A DNA stretch of 64,000 bases from Citrus sinensis (Eukaryota; Streptophyta; Magnoliopsida; Sapindales; Rutaceae). The stretch lies in assembly GCF_022201045.2 (NCBI RefSeq), contig NC_068557.1, positions 20,065,501 to 20,129,500 on the forward strand. Direction: 5' to 3'. The stretch's first letter is position 1. Every line of letters starts with the position of its first letter. This document shows, one piece after another, positions 1 through 12,609 of the stretch. The notes beneath the pieces are model-generated. The model did no database searches and was not told the DNA's origin. It worked only from the letters and a program-made list of their open reading frames with translations. Both the position numbers and the translations under genes were made by a program.

Positions 1-1548
1 TGTTTTTTGCAAAAATTTTTTTTATCACAATATGTCAAACTTTCATTGATAAAGATATATGCGCCGACATATTTTTCACCAGTAAATGTTTTTAGCGACA
101 AAAAATTTTTGGTAATAATATGTACTTTTTAGAGACAAATTGCTTTAATTTTGGCAACAAAACTTTATTTTCCTTGCTAAAAAGTATTTATTGTGATGAA
201 ATTTTTTTTTGTCGCTAAAAATTTTATCGCTAAAGACTCATCAAAATGTGTCATGGACAGTTGTAAATGATGCTGACAGAAATCTATATATTATGAATCA
301 AAGACATAACTTACGTATTTATTATTTTTTTCTTAAAGTTGATTGCTATAGAGTAAAGTTTTTGCTTCGTGCCTGTAACCATTCGTATCAAATAGTGCCT
401 CTTGCTATAATTAAATTACTTCTAGTCATCTGCATTATCAAATTTCATAGGTAGGAATATTTGACTTGACACTTAGAAGTTGTTTGATAAATGTCTGAAG
501 TCTGAAATGTTATTAATTTTAGACTTTTTTAAAATATGCTTGTTTGTTTTTTGGAATTTATATATGATTTTCAAACATTTACATATAAATAGAAAAAGTA
601 AACTTTTGTGACTTTTATTTGAATGGAAAAATGTCTGAATAACAAGTAAATATTATATTCCAAAATTTTTTTTGTAAAATAACTTATTTTCTAGACTATA
701 AAATCTAATCCTCTTTTTTATTTTAATTTACTATGACACAAATGTCAAATAGCCAAGTTTAAGATTTTTTTATTGTAAAAACAAATAAGATGCCACTTAT
801 ATTCAAATATTAAAAAAAAATAACTTATCAATTAGATTTTCGTAATCAGACCCACTTAGATTTCAAACAAAAAACAACAAACGCTACCTGAGGCTACAAA
901 GACCCACACACTGACACACACATGATACTATTATTGTCAATTCAAAAAGATCATTGGGAGCAAGTATCCCCAAAGCCAACCTGGCCAAAATAATTTTCTT
1001 TCTTTTTCTATTAATAAGTTAATAACATGTATGTGATGTATTTTAAATCATAGAATAATATTATTGATCGGTATGTCTTCAATAAAATGATGAGATTCAA
1101 AATCTATGTCTTGGGTTTAATTTTTGTTCTCTAAGGATATCTTAATTAACATCTAGTACTTTGTAGACTAATAAGCACCTTAGCTTAAAATAATCATTGA
1201 TATATAATTAAATAGATTGGTTGACTGTTAAATTAAGCTGCTACAACTTCCATTTTATAGTATGATTTTAAGCCACAAAACCTCAGAACACAACAGAGCC
1301 AATGTCGGGTACGTTCTTGGTGAAAGATAGAGTAGTTACCATGTGCAGATACAGTAGAGCAAAACTTAATCCTATATGTGCATTCTCAAACCTTTGTAAG
1401 AAAGAATATATATATATATATATATATAACAAAGGATAAAGGATTCTAGTCATTTTCTACACTCTGTTTCCTCCTCCCCCATCTGAATGACTGAAAAATG
1501 TGAGAGCCTTAACTTTGCCACTTGAAAATCGGTATGGCCAAGCATTCT
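1..1548. other. AT-rich intergenic DNA, no gene seen
   Basis: No coding signal is visible. Between about 90 and 235 there are several diverged copies, in both orientations, of a short motif like TTTAGCGACAAA, as in the subterminal repeats of some plant DNA transposons; no terminal inverted repeat or target duplication was found, so this is only a hint. A pure TA dinucleotide run lies near 1407-1428. The rest is AT-rich spacer. Confidence 0.5.
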
Positions 1549-2860
1549 CTATTTTTTACATTCTGAGCTTAATCTCCCTTGTGTTTCCATGGGCCGTTTG
1601 AGTGAAACTGACCCATTTTTCTTATCTTCTTTGATGGCTTGACTTCTGGCTTGAGATTTCCATCTTTTTAGTTTCCCAAGTTTACCCTTCCCAGCCATTT
1701 CTGTTTCATTGCTTTTTGGTGTATCGTCCATGTAATTTTTCAATCTATTTAAGCCCAATGAGCCCATATTCTGCTTTTCAATTATCATTTCATTTTCCCG
1801 CCCGTCTTTTCTGCATTTTCTCGCTACAGTGCTCATTTTCCCAGGCAGCAACTCTCTGCCAGCTATCTCTGCACCTTTGCTACAGTCTGTGCCCTTCTGC
1901 AAATCAGTTTCTCCCTTCTTCATTAATGAACCTAGAGCCGACCCCTCCGCCTGGCTGATTCTCATTGGCATTGTACTATGACCCGTTTAAAGTTGGGTTA
2001 GCCCGGTTCCTCCATCCATACTTGGTTTCCCCTGACCCATTTCCATTTGTCCCTGTTCTGACTGTTCATGAGTTTCCGGTACTACCGGTGATGATTTCTG
2101 CCTTCCTTCCGATCCCGTGATCGTGAATTTTTTTTTTTTTTTGCTTGGCTCTTTTCATCCTTTTCAATGCCTTCATCCATGCTCTATACGCTAACTCCTC
2201 TTTTGGCTGCCCACCATATTCCAAGCACTGTTTGTACTGGTGCCCAATGAGCCCACAACAGAAGCAAAATTCAGGTAATTTTTCATAGGCCACTCTTAGA
2301 GAAATCCTTCTCCCATCTTCTAGTTTTCACAGCAGCGTTTTCTTCAGAGGTTGTGTGATGTCTATTGAAATTCTTACCCGAGCAAAAGAGCCAATGCACT
2401 CCCCTGTTTCATCCGTCTCTACTTCTTCTACTTTTCCAATCTTTTGCCCTATCTCCTTTATAATGTCCTTGTCCATACACATAATAGGTGCTTTGTGAAT
2501 TTGCACCCAAAATGATGTATGAGTGAAGGTTTGCTATTTGATGTCCCCTACGCCAATTGGTTCTGTGAGCACCATTAATGAATTGTTGAAGTGCCATGGA
2601 CCTCCACGTAGTATTCTTTTCTTTTCTCCTTCTAAAGCAAATTTGAAAATGAAAATATTTTCCCCCATGCTTTCCACTTTCTCTCCTTCCCGAGAGACCC
2701 CACGTGTATGATAAATTTTTCCAATAAGACAATGTGCTGCTATTTTCTCTCCTTTGACTTTCATTTTTCCAGCAGAGTCAATCATATCATCCTCTTCTGA
2801 TTTTAAGCTTATAGCCTCACGTTTGTGTATGAGTTCTTCGGAATCCATCTGCTTTTTCAA
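1549..2860 (-). mobile_element. LINE ORF1 (gag-like) fragment with DUF4283 and zinc knuckle
   Basis: Read on the minus strand, about 2760-2450 encodes a DUF4283-like domain (HCLIGKIYHTRGVS, then ILRGGPWHFNNSLMVLTEP, which matches the usual LxxGPW motif). It is followed near 2250-2210 by a zinc knuckle of the zf-CCHC_4 type (CFCCGLIGHQYKQC) and a basic, low-complexity tail ending at 1549. This layout is typical of ORF1 of plant L1-type LINEs. The copy is decayed: an in-frame TAG follows GVGDIK near 2535 and the frame is interrupted again before the zinc knuckle. No reverse transcriptase follows downstream on this strand, so it is an orphan fragment. DUF4283 proteins also occur as domesticated host genes, but the interruptions argue against that. 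Confidence 0.8.
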
Positions 2861-3763
2861 TCTGAAAGGTTGCAGTAATGAGGCTCACCAAACTTGACCA
2901 ACCCTTTGAACTGCAATAACACCCTTCTTTAGATTTAATATTCTTTTTGAGAACACAATAACTATAATGTTGCCCCACCCTGAAAGTGACTCTACCCACC
3001 CAACCCGTGAGTGACAAAATTTGGATCACCAAGGATCCCCTTCTTCATCCATTCTAGGATCCCCTTGCGAGAGAGAATTGTCTAGAAGGAAGACGTACTT
3101 ACTTGCACTTGCGAAAGTCCCCTCTCCCGTTCTTAGTTTTGGACACCCTTGCTCTGTGGCATTACTCTTATGGTGGGTTTACTTTATGGAATGAGAATGA
3201 GAACAAAGGAATGAAAATAAAACTCATATTTATTTGATAAAATGTAATTTGAAAATGAGAATAAAAAGTGTAGGTCCCACACAATTTGGGAATAAGGAAT
3301 GAGAATCTCATTCCTAAGGGGGTTGGGAATGGAAATGAGAGAATGTGAATAGAATATATGTTTGCTTTTGTATCCCTATAATGTTTTCATATTTTCTAAA
3401 TTACCCTCATTCAAATCACAATTAATTTTATTATTTTAAATGTCAATAATAATAATAATTATTAAATTTTATTAACATTATTATTTTAGTTATTATTAAT
3501 TATTTTTATTAATATTATCATTATTAACAATAAAAATAATAATTAATAAAAATAATTAATTTACCATTATTAGCAATATTATCATTATTATTGTTGTTAT
3601 TATTATTATTATTATTAATAAAAATAATAATAACAATAATTAATAATAACTAAAATAATAAAGTTAATAAAAATAAAAATAATAATAAATGTTAATAATG
3701 ATAATATAAATAAAAATAATATTAACAATAATTAATAATAACTAAAATAATAAAGTTAATAAA

Positions 3764-3798
<35 letters not shown>

Positions 3799-4799
3799 GT
3801 TAATAATGATAACATTAATAAAAATAATAATAACAATAATTAACAATAACTAAAATAATAAAGTTAATAAAATTTAATAATAATTCAGAAGGAAATAGGA
3901 TCGAAGGATGGATGTGCTTTCGTAGGATTTCAATATTAAAACTCTAATTAAACAATTAATGGATCGGCTTTTCCAAATTTTAAAATAATAAATTACCAGC
4001 TTTGATTATGGAGTTCTTTAGGTCATACAGTGATCAAACAAATTTGAACGCGGTTAGTCAGATTTTAATAACTAATTGGTACGTGGCATTGTTAAACCAG
4101 ATCGATGCTACACAAAGTGAAGCCTTTGGACCCAGATCTGACTTAGAACAGATCAATAGTCCGCACGTTCGGGTTTCCAGCCGATATACCAACTTAGTTT
4201 TATTTTACCAAATAAAGTTAAGTTACTTTAAACGTGGTTGATTCTTTTTATTGGGCTATTATCATATTTAAATTAGGTTCTTTTAAAGGTTTGGGTACAT
4301 ACACAGTACCAGATCCGGATCCCGGAAATGGTGCTCTGAAGGAATGGAGGAAGAAGAGAAGTTTTACAACTGAGGATCGAGATCCGGTCTCTTTGCCTCA
4401 GAGGAATGTAGAATTTATATGGCAGATCTGATACAGATCAGTCTGTAAACATGCTTTGAAAAGAAAAATGCTTTAAAATAAATTGCTGGAATTTAAATGT
4501 GCATAAAATTAAATTGCAGAAAAGTAAATGCTTTAAAGTAAATTGCAAAAATTTAAATTACATTGAAATTTAAAGAACTGAATTTAAACATACATTTTTG
4601 CTTTCTGGCTTTTACAAATTTTCAAATCTTTCCAGAAGGGAAGATTGAAAAACGGGAAGATTGAAGGTAAAGAACTAGTCTGATCACCCAAAGCTCTGTG
4701 ATAGAACTATTGTGTAAACAGAAAATTTCTTTGGAACCCTTCGGAGAGAGAGGTTTTTAGAGAGAAGGGGGAGAAGTAGAGAAGCTCTGAAAATGAGAA

Positions 4800-4945
4800 A
4801 TGAAAAACCTGAGGAGTCTGAGTCTTCCTCTCGGTTTATATACAAAAATCTTTAAACTGTTCACTGTAGCGGGACTTTAAGTGCACAGTAACATCTGGAA
4901 CTCTGCACTGTTCACTGTAGCGGGTTTTTAAGTGCACAGTAACAA
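4800..4945 (-). promoter_or_regulatory. Likely former viral transcript promoter with repeated upstream box
   Basis: On the minus strand a TATATAAA box lies at about 4836-4843, followed by a C/T-rich, start-site-like leader. Upstream of it (higher coordinates) are two copies of a box of about 35 bp containing TTCACTGTAGCGGG and TTTAAGTGCACAGTAAC, at about 4859-4891 and 4908-4943. The placement just after the second ORF and before the leader is where caulimovirids carry their pregenomic RNA promoter. It is a fossil part; whether it still starts transcripts is unknown. Confidence 0.6.
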
Positions 4946-5101
4946 TTGGATCGTATCTTTGAATAGTAGATGCTTTGTACATATACAGAAATACAGACTG
5001 ACGTACAATACGGGTGAAGAGACATGTGCGCTCTCACTTGTGTCCAGGGGACCACCCGAAAAAATACTTCTTTTTTTTTTTTTAAGTAAATAATCAAATA
5101 A

Positions 5102-6523
5102 TTATTTAAAATGCTTTATCGGAGAGAAAATGCCGAAACAGTCATCTTCATTATCGTCTCCGAGAGAAATGAAAGGCTCTTCATCATCATCAACATCTTC
5201 ATCTTCATCTTCAGAGGAATCTGCAGTTGAGGACTTTGATCGTGAGGCGAGGAGCTGTTCCATGGCTTTGAAATACTCATCTTCAGTTTTGGCGCTTGCC
5301 AAAAGAGACTGGGCTTTGGATTTTTGGGTTAGGAAGGTCTGTTGGGCTTTAGAGGCTTCCAGGGTTGGTTGTAGGAGGTTTTTAGAGGAGAGCCAATCTT
5401 TGATCATGTTGACAGTCAATTTGGACTGTTCATCAAATTTTGACCACCATTTGACTTTAAAGGTTCTTTGAAGGATGACTTGGGATTCTTGGGTGTGGAA
5501 ACGGAGGTTCCACGAACAGACCCATGGTAGGAAGAAATTTGCACAAAAGCAAAGAAAGAGGGGAAATCTTTTTTCTGAGACAGAGGGTAAATAATGGGCT
5601 TTGAAGAGGTTTAGACAATTTGTAGCGTTTGGTGTTAGGATTTGTGGAATTGGGTCAAAAAGATTCCACCAATGCTGAAACTAATTTGGAAGGTTTTGAA
5701 CGGTTATCTTTGTGTTGAAGAAAAATAACCAAGAATGGGATTTTTTAGGGTTTTGGATAAAAAAGGTGTTATACCATGCTTGTTGGTAATCCCAGTAGGA
5801 AAAAGTCCGACAATGTGGTAAACGGGTTTCAAAATTTAGAGGGAAGGTTTTAAAATTGTGGAGTAGGTCACCCCACTGATTTGGGCTTAATACTTTTAGG
5901 ATTGTGGCCGTGGAATAAGCCGGTTCTGTATGGGCTTTGTCAAGAAAGAAATGTTTGAATTTAACTGATTCAGTTATTTCCAAAATGCTTTGATAATAAG
6001 ACTGGGGTTTTGTCAAATCCCATGGTTTGAAAAACCAGCCTTTGGGAAAAAACTTTGAAATGCTTTGAAAAGGATCAGAATGGTAAAATCCATCTTCTAG
6101 AGAAAGAATGTTTTGAAAATGGGTTTTATCAAACCAATCGGAGGTTTTCTTTGAAGGTGTTGGCTGAGAAAGCACAATTTGGGAGGATGAGCTTTCAGCA
6201 GAGACAACAACATTTTGGGAAGAGGGTTTTGTAATTTCAATTTCTTTTTGGGGAGAAATTTGGCTTTGAGAAAGGTTTTGGAGGGCGAGCATGAGCTCAG
6301 GTGATTTTGTAATGGAACTCATCCATTGCTTTACTTAGTCATCAGAAGAAATAGATTTGTATTGGGCTCCATGTTCTTCAACCATTTCAATCCAAGATTT
6401 AATGGGCATGGCAGAAGAGAGTAGTTTTTCTTTAGAAGGGGTAGACTGGGGTTCTTTAGAAAGTTCTTGAGGACCAGAAACTTTGAGAACTGCTTTACCT
6501 TTGTCTTTCTTCTTTGGCGGCAT
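5102..6523 (-). pseudogene. Fossil second ORF region of the caulimovirid, function unknown
   Basis: Directly downstream of the RNase H part is a reading region unlike the polyprotein. It starts with a lysine-rich MPPKKKDKGKAVLKV leader, continues with a globular part rich in aromatic residues (FYHSDPFQSISKFFPKGWFF; WDLTKPQSYYQSIL; LSPNQWGDLLHNF), and ends with a Ser/Asp/Glu-rich tail (near 5,250-5,130) that contains a long acidic run. I recognise this type as the second ORF of florendovirus-like elements; its role is unknown to me and I assign none. It shares the age and decay of the rest of the element and is broken. Confidence 0.65.
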
Positions 6524-9500
6524 TATCTGTTTTGAAAAAATTCTCTGGTTAGAAAATCAGGAACATAATTTTTGTCACCTTTAATAAATTCAATATCAAA
6601 ATAAAAAACACTTAAAATAGCTTGCCATCTTGCAAAAATCTGTTTTGATGCAATGTTTTGAACATCTTTTTCTAAAATATGTTTTGCAGCTTTGCAATCA
6701 ATTCTAAATAAAATTTTTTGATTTAGTAAATCACTTTGGAATTTAGATATGCATAAAACAATAGAAAGAATTTCTTTTTTGATAGTAGAATAATTTCTCT
6801 GGCAATCATTCCAATGCGCAGAAACATATTGTACTATCTGTTCTTTATCATTTTCTTTTTGTTTCAATATACCTCCATAACCTATGTCAGATGCATCAGT
6901 TTCAACAATTTTAGGTAATGCAGGATTTGCAAGAAATAAACATGGAATATTTTTTACAGATTGCTTTATTAATCTAACAACTTTGGTATGTTCTTCTGAC
7001 CATGCAACAGGATTCTTTTTCAACCTATCATGCAAAGGTTTAGACATCCTATTGATATTAGGGCAAAAATCGAGAACATAATTTAGACTACCAAGAAATC
7101 TTTGTAATTGGGTTTTGTCCAGAATCTTGTCTGGGAATTTATCTGCAAACAAAAGAGATCTTTCAATTGGGGTGATAGTTCCTTTGGAAATATGATGACC
7201 TAGGAACCGGACTTTTGTTTGAAATAAAGAAATTTTTGAACTAGAAAGGGCTAACCCAGCTTTTTTAGTAACAAGGTGGAAAGTCTTTAAATGTTTGAAA
7301 TGTTGGTCAATACTTTGAGAAAAAATCAATACATCATCAATGTAAACAATGCAAAACTCAGAATAGGGATTATAAATATCGTTCATGATTCTTTGAAATT
7401 CTGAGGGTGCATTTTTCAAACCAAAAGGCATTACTGTCTATTCGTATTGTCCAAAGGGAACAGTAAAAGCTGTTTTATAACGATCTTTAGGATGGATTTG
7501 TATTTGCCAAAAACCAGACTTCATATCAAATTTAGAAAAAATGAAAGCTGAACAGAGTTTTTGGAGCAAATCTTTTTTATTAGGTATTGGGTACCTAATC
7601 CATTTTAAAGCTTTATTCAAAGGTTTGTAATTTATCACAAGTCTAGGAACGCCTCTTTCAATTTCAGAATTTTTGCTGACATAAAAAGCGGCACAAGACC
7701 ATGGTGATCTGGATTTTACAATGAGTCCTTTATTTTCAAGATCATTAATCTCATCTTTACAATGTTGTTCCAAATCCATGTTCATTTGGATTGGACGTGC
7801 TTTGGTGGGTATTTGTTTTTCATCAAAAGAATTTTCATAAGGCAAATCTACCAAATGTTGTTTCCTGTTCCAAAAAGCAGATGGTAAATCAGCACATATT
7901 TCTTTTTCAATAAGGCTTTTGAAATCGAGGATTTTTCTTTGTATAAAATCACTTTGTAGTTGTCTTTCAACTCTTTGGAAATTTAAATCCTTTTGTAGAC
8001 AAAATAAATCATCTTGTTTGGATTTAAGAATGGCATTGATTTTGTTTTGGTAAACAGAACAAGCTTTGACAATGTTTAGATTCCTAGTTTTTGGCTTTTC
8101 AATAAACGAGAAAACAAGGTCTCTGGATTTTGCTTTGAAATATATACCATCATAATTGACAGCATATGGGGTTATAAGATTTATAAAAGGGGTTCCTAAA
8201 ATGATAGCATGGTGTATATCATTTGTAAGAACAAAAGAAGTTTTAAATTCAATTTTATTATTATAAATCGAGGCTTCAACTTTGGAACTAACATTCAATT
8301 TTGAATTGTTAGCGGCAGAAAGTCTTTCTTTTGTTTTTTCATGAAATCTTTTGGGGACGATCTATTCTCTGATGCAATTTAAATCGGCGCTAGTATCAAA
8401 AAGGGCAATGGCGTCCATTGCAAAATCATCAGAAAAGATTAAAGTGACTTTAATCAAATACTTTCTTGTGGTGATTTGTTTCAAAACAAATAGGAAATCA
8501 TTGGGTACTGACTCAATGTTTTCCACTTTTATCTCATCACCATTATCAGGATTAGATTCATTATCTGAATTATCCTGCAAATGTTTTTGTAAAAGAAGTT
8601 GGATAGTCTCAGAATCACTTTTTTGTTTTTCTTTTAAATCTCTGATTTCACATTTAATTTCTTTTATCTCTTTCTGAAGATCCTGGATATTAGGAACCAT
8701 CTTTTTTGTTTTCTTTTTATCCAAAATTTGAGTAAGATCATACGAATTCTTTTTGATAATTGGAACTTTAGAAATCTCAGCAGAGGTTCCGGCTTTGTCG
8801 GAATCCATAGTTTTCAAAAGTTTATCAAGATAATCCTTTTGAAGATTTGGATCAGAAATATGCTTTACAAGTTCAAGAAAAATCTCTTGGTCTTTAGTCA
8901 AAACATTGATTTTCTTTAAATAGGAATCTGAATCAGAATCGCTGCTGCTAGATGCAGAGGTGTCTGAATCAAATAACTCATCTACTTGGAGGGGGTCACT
9001 ATCTCCCGTCATGGAAGACTCAGAGTCTGAAGACTCTATAAGGAGGGGGGCTATTTTGGAAAGGATGTCTTCATTGAGGTCAAGCTCTTGGAGTCTTTTG
9101 TTCATTCTGCAAAATTTTGCAGTATGACCTTTCATGCCACATTTAAAACATGTAGCATCTTTGAAATTGAATGGGGTTTTAGGTTTGGCTTTAAACTCTT
9201 TCTTTTTAGAAAAACTATGTTTCTTATAAGGCCTTGAAGGTTTCTTATAAGGAAGTTTCCTAAAATCATGAAAGGGTTTCCTATGGCTCTTAGACTTGTA
9301 ATGTTTCTTATACGGTTTCGAAGAACACTTACCATTACAAGTTTTGGAAGTAGAAGCTTTAAAGGGGTCATAGTTGAATTGCTTACAGAAACTGCCTAAC
9401 TCTTGCTTAGATCTCCTAAGCTCCTGCTTCAGACGTTTCTGTAATTTCAAATCTTGACAGATCTTTAAACCTTCTTTATTGACAAAACTGACTAGTTCAC

Positions 9501-12126
9501 CATAAGTGAGCTCGTCATAAGGAATACGATTGTCATAAAGAGCTTTGATGGAATTCCTAACCTTTTCTCCCAATAGGGTAGGTAAACCTGCAAGGAATTT
9601 TTCCTTCCAAGTTACATGATTTGCATCATCCCTAAGGAAGAGTCTAGTAAAGAAAGTGGTTTTGTATTCTTGGAAATCACTGAGTTTTCTACACCTTAAG
9701 TTGTGTAGTAACTCGGCGTTTTTGTCCCTAAGGTGAGAAGGGTCACCTATGAAATGAAGGGAAATGGTCAATATCAGGTTGACAACAGCATCCTGAATTG
9801 GGTTATTGAATTCGTCAAGAATGGGAGCGCCATTCTCATCGGTTTGGATGGCATTTAAGATGTCTAATTGCTGCAATTTAGTGAAAAGATGATCCCACCA
9901 TCCTTTAAGTTGACCAGTAAAACCTGCAATTAGGATTTCTGCAATGGCCTTGTCAGAAGTTCCTGATTGGGTTTTATAGGCATTGGCTGCCATGGTCATT
10001 TGCTGCAATACACCTAGAATGTTGTATTCAGACATTCCATCTATATTCCACTCATAGACAGAGGATGCATTATATCGAGCTTGATTTAATGCACTAGGCC
10101 TGTTGTCTATGGTCAAATCAGGTGGAGATTTGGAAGTAGGGATAGCAAGTTCCCAATGGATTTTATTGGCTTTTGAAACAGGTTCTTTGGTAAAGGCTTC
10201 TAAGTCAGAAGAGGCAATAGAAGTTTGGTCATCTTTCTCTAATACTCCAATCTTGCTAGATTGAGGAGTATCAGGGGTTATTTGAACTTTGCTAGATGAG
10301 GAAGAAGTAGCTTCTATCCTATCTAATTGTTCTCTGATGGCTTTGGTAAAATCCGATTTTGATTCATTGGCAAGCTTTTGGCTAGTTTTCGAAACCTGAA
10401 AGGGTTTGAAAATAGGTTCCTTAAGCTTTTTATCAAAATCTGACTTTAAAGGAATAGGCTTTGGACTAGGAGAAACAGATATGGTTGATTGTTGGAATTG
10501 GTTTTCTATCCTAGTCAACTGTTTTCCTATAGTATTTAAGTTAGTATTACAGAAATTATTCTGTTGAATAATACTACTTAAATTACTATCAGTATCATTA
10601 GGCTTAGGGATTTTGTAAGGTGAAGCCCTAATTTCTATAGGAGGTTCGCCGTGGTCAACGGTTACACTTCGGAGGGGTGGATGCTCAGAATCGACAGTTC
10701 TATTACTTTCGGAGAGTTTCCATTCAGTGGTCTTTTTCCTAATAGTAATAGGGTTTGACTCTTTGAAGGGGTAAGAGATGTTGTTATTAGAAGAATATAT
10801 CTCGAACCAATCAAAAAACAATATATGAACTTGATGAAGATTCACAAATTCATAATAGGTTTGTTGGATTTCTTTCCTTTGATTTAAAAAGTGTTTAAAA
10901 AACCAAAGTCTTTTTTCTTTGTTTAAATCAGAATAAAAATCTTTATGCAGAAAAGCTTTATCCAATTCAAATTCCTTTTTAATGACATTAATTACATTTT
11001 CTGTAACGGCAGAAAATGTAGGGGAAGTTGGAGGAGAATGTTCCTTCTCTTCCTGTCTTTGTTCATGTTGACTACTAGTGTAAATAGGGTGAGGAACACT
11101 AGTTGCATAGTCAACAGATCGTATAGAAGTGCTAGGTATATCTGAAGTTGAAAACCTGGGTTGACTTTGAAAAGGAAGATTTATAACGGAATGGACTTTT
11201 GTAAATTTCCTTTCTGATGAAGGAATGCTTGAGCACGATGTTCTATCAGAAAATCTGGATGAGGTGGATCTTCTGAATGACAATTTGACTTTTCCATCGG
11301 AATACTGAGTCACATTTTGCAACTCTGTATTAGGCTCAAGTTGTTTTGGAATCGCTGGTGGAGCGGCTCCTTCAAGAATCCATTCTTCTGGAAGATGGAC
11401 ATCTTTCCATTGAATAGGCTTTGGGATGACTGTGTTGGCTCTAGACAAATCAGTCTGCAAGAGAAGAGTCTCATCTCTTTTTGACTGGAATTTATGTTGT
11501 GTACTGAATGCAGTGATCATTGCCTGATACGAGATTTTAAAAATTAAGGCAACTGGGATGGATCCCTCAATCATATTATAATTATGAGTTTTGATTTGTA
11601 GAATCATGCTTTTCAAAATATTTTTATCTTTAAGTGAAATTGTTATGTTTGGATAACAATCAAATGAAATTTGACCTTTACAAAGACTGGATTCGATGCT
11701 ACTTAGCAAAGAATCATCAAAAGAGATGAATCGCCCATCTCTTAGGACAACAAGGATAGAAGTATCCAAGCCTTCTTTGGTTAAGGGTTTTATTCCGACT
11801 TGAATAAGACCGATGTGAACATAATTGAAATTCTTTTCTTTTAATTTCTTTAAAGAATGCTCAGAAAACAAGTGAATTGTTTCAAATGGATTTGAAAGAG
11901 TTATGTCACGTTCTTCAGTCTTTATAATATAATCATTCTTTAAAAAATCAAGCTTTTTTGTTTTGTAAATCTTTTCTTTAGAAATTTTTGGAAGTTCCCA
12001 ACAATCAATTGCTTTATCAAAGTTCTCAATAAAGAATTCTTCTGAACTCACAACATGCTTTGAAGCACTAGTCTTCCCGGAAGAAGAGCTAGAAAAGGAT
12101 GATGATCTACAGTGCATAGGGTCCAT
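6523..12126 (-). pseudogene. Fossil caulimovirid polyprotein region (MP-CP-PR-RT-RH)
   Basis: The region begins at an ATG at 12126. A 30K-superfamily movement protein domain lies at about 11,900-11,350 (YVHIGLIQVGIKPLTKEGLD). A low-complexity linker follows, then a capsid domain at about 10,080-9,300 (LKGWWDHLF; LRDKNAELLHNLRCRKLSDF). A basic stretch and a CCHC zinc knuckle (CFKCGMKGHTAKFC) lie near 9,160-9,115, followed by a serine/acidic region. An aspartic-protease-like region lies around 8,420-8,150. The reverse transcriptase is at about 7,900-7,000 and contains YIDDVLIFS. RNase H runs from about 6,910 to 6,530 (ETDASDIGYGGIL). This order is that of Caulimoviridae in which all these domains form one polyprotein. 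The copy is broken in a few places and is not expected to give a functional product. Confidence 0.9.
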
Positions 12127-12479
12127 GAGTAAAAACCTATGGTCTATCTATGGTTTTGTCAGGATGGCTACAGGTATGGTTTTACAGCCCTAAACGGATG
12201 ACCTTATCCTATGGCGGGACTTACTACCAGTAAGGATTCACCACACAACAAAACTTCAAAATAAAACACAAGTCTTTAAACACAGAACTATAAACTGTTT
12301 TACACTATCCTCCCCTTGGCTCTGATCCTCTTTTTGACTGGAATTTATGTTATGTACTGAATGCAGTGATCATTGCCTTATACGAGATTTTAAAAATTAA
12401 GGCAACTGGGATGGATCCCTCAATCATATTATAATTATGAGTTTTGATTTGTAGAATCATATTTTTCAAAATATTTTTA
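11474..12479. repeat. Internal direct repeat within the virus fossil (two copies of about 149 bp)
   Basis: The stretch at about 11474-11622, inside the movement-protein part, reappears at about 12331-12479, right at the outer end of the element, with four mismatches (about 97% identity). The outer copy joins abruptly to leader sequence near 12330. Terminal duplication or rearrangement of this kind is common in integrated pararetroviruses, which enter chromosomes by end joining rather than by an integrase. Confidence 0.85.
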
Positions 12480-12570
12480 ATAATATTATTATTATTATTA
12501 AATTTTATTAACTTTATTATTTTAGTTACTGTTAATTATTGTTAATATTATTTTTAATAATAATAATAAT

Positions 12571-12609
<39 letters not shown>

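Larger units (their letters stand above)
3888..12478 (-). mobile_element. Endogenous pararetrovirus (Caulimoviridae, florendovirus-like), fossil
   Basis: About 8.6 kb on the minus strand carries, in order, a leader with a tRNA-Met primer-site-like sequence (near 12319-12330, ATCAGAGC core), a polyprotein region with movement protein, capsid with zinc knuckle, aspartic protease, reverse transcriptase and RNase H, a second reading frame of unknown function, and a promoter-like region followed by leader sequence. There is no integrase and no LTR, which fits Caulimoviridae and excludes Gypsy/Copia elements. The two-ORF layout and the second-ORF sequence suggest the Florendovirus group; Petuvirus-like is the alternative. 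The copy is broken, with about three interruptions in coding parts and a rearranged right end, but it is largely full length. It lies in an AT-rich microsatellite core, the kind of site reported for florendoviruses. The coding state and an internal repeat about 97% identical suggest a moderately young insertion, perhaps a few million years; this is a rough inference. Confidence 0.9.

Noticed and set aside
1716-1958. Plus-strand open frame of 80 codons
   Set aside because: It is antisense to the LINE ORF1 tail; no features of its own.
5130-5471. Plus-strand open frame rich in Ser
   Set aside because: It is the complement of the acidic, Ser-rich tail of the viral second ORF region; the run of serines is an antisense artefact.
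3888-12478. LTR retrotransposon (Gypsy) as the identity of the RT-bearing element
   Set aside because: No LTRs and no integrase are visible; a 30K movement protein and caulimovirid-type capsid are present, so Caulimoviridae fits better.
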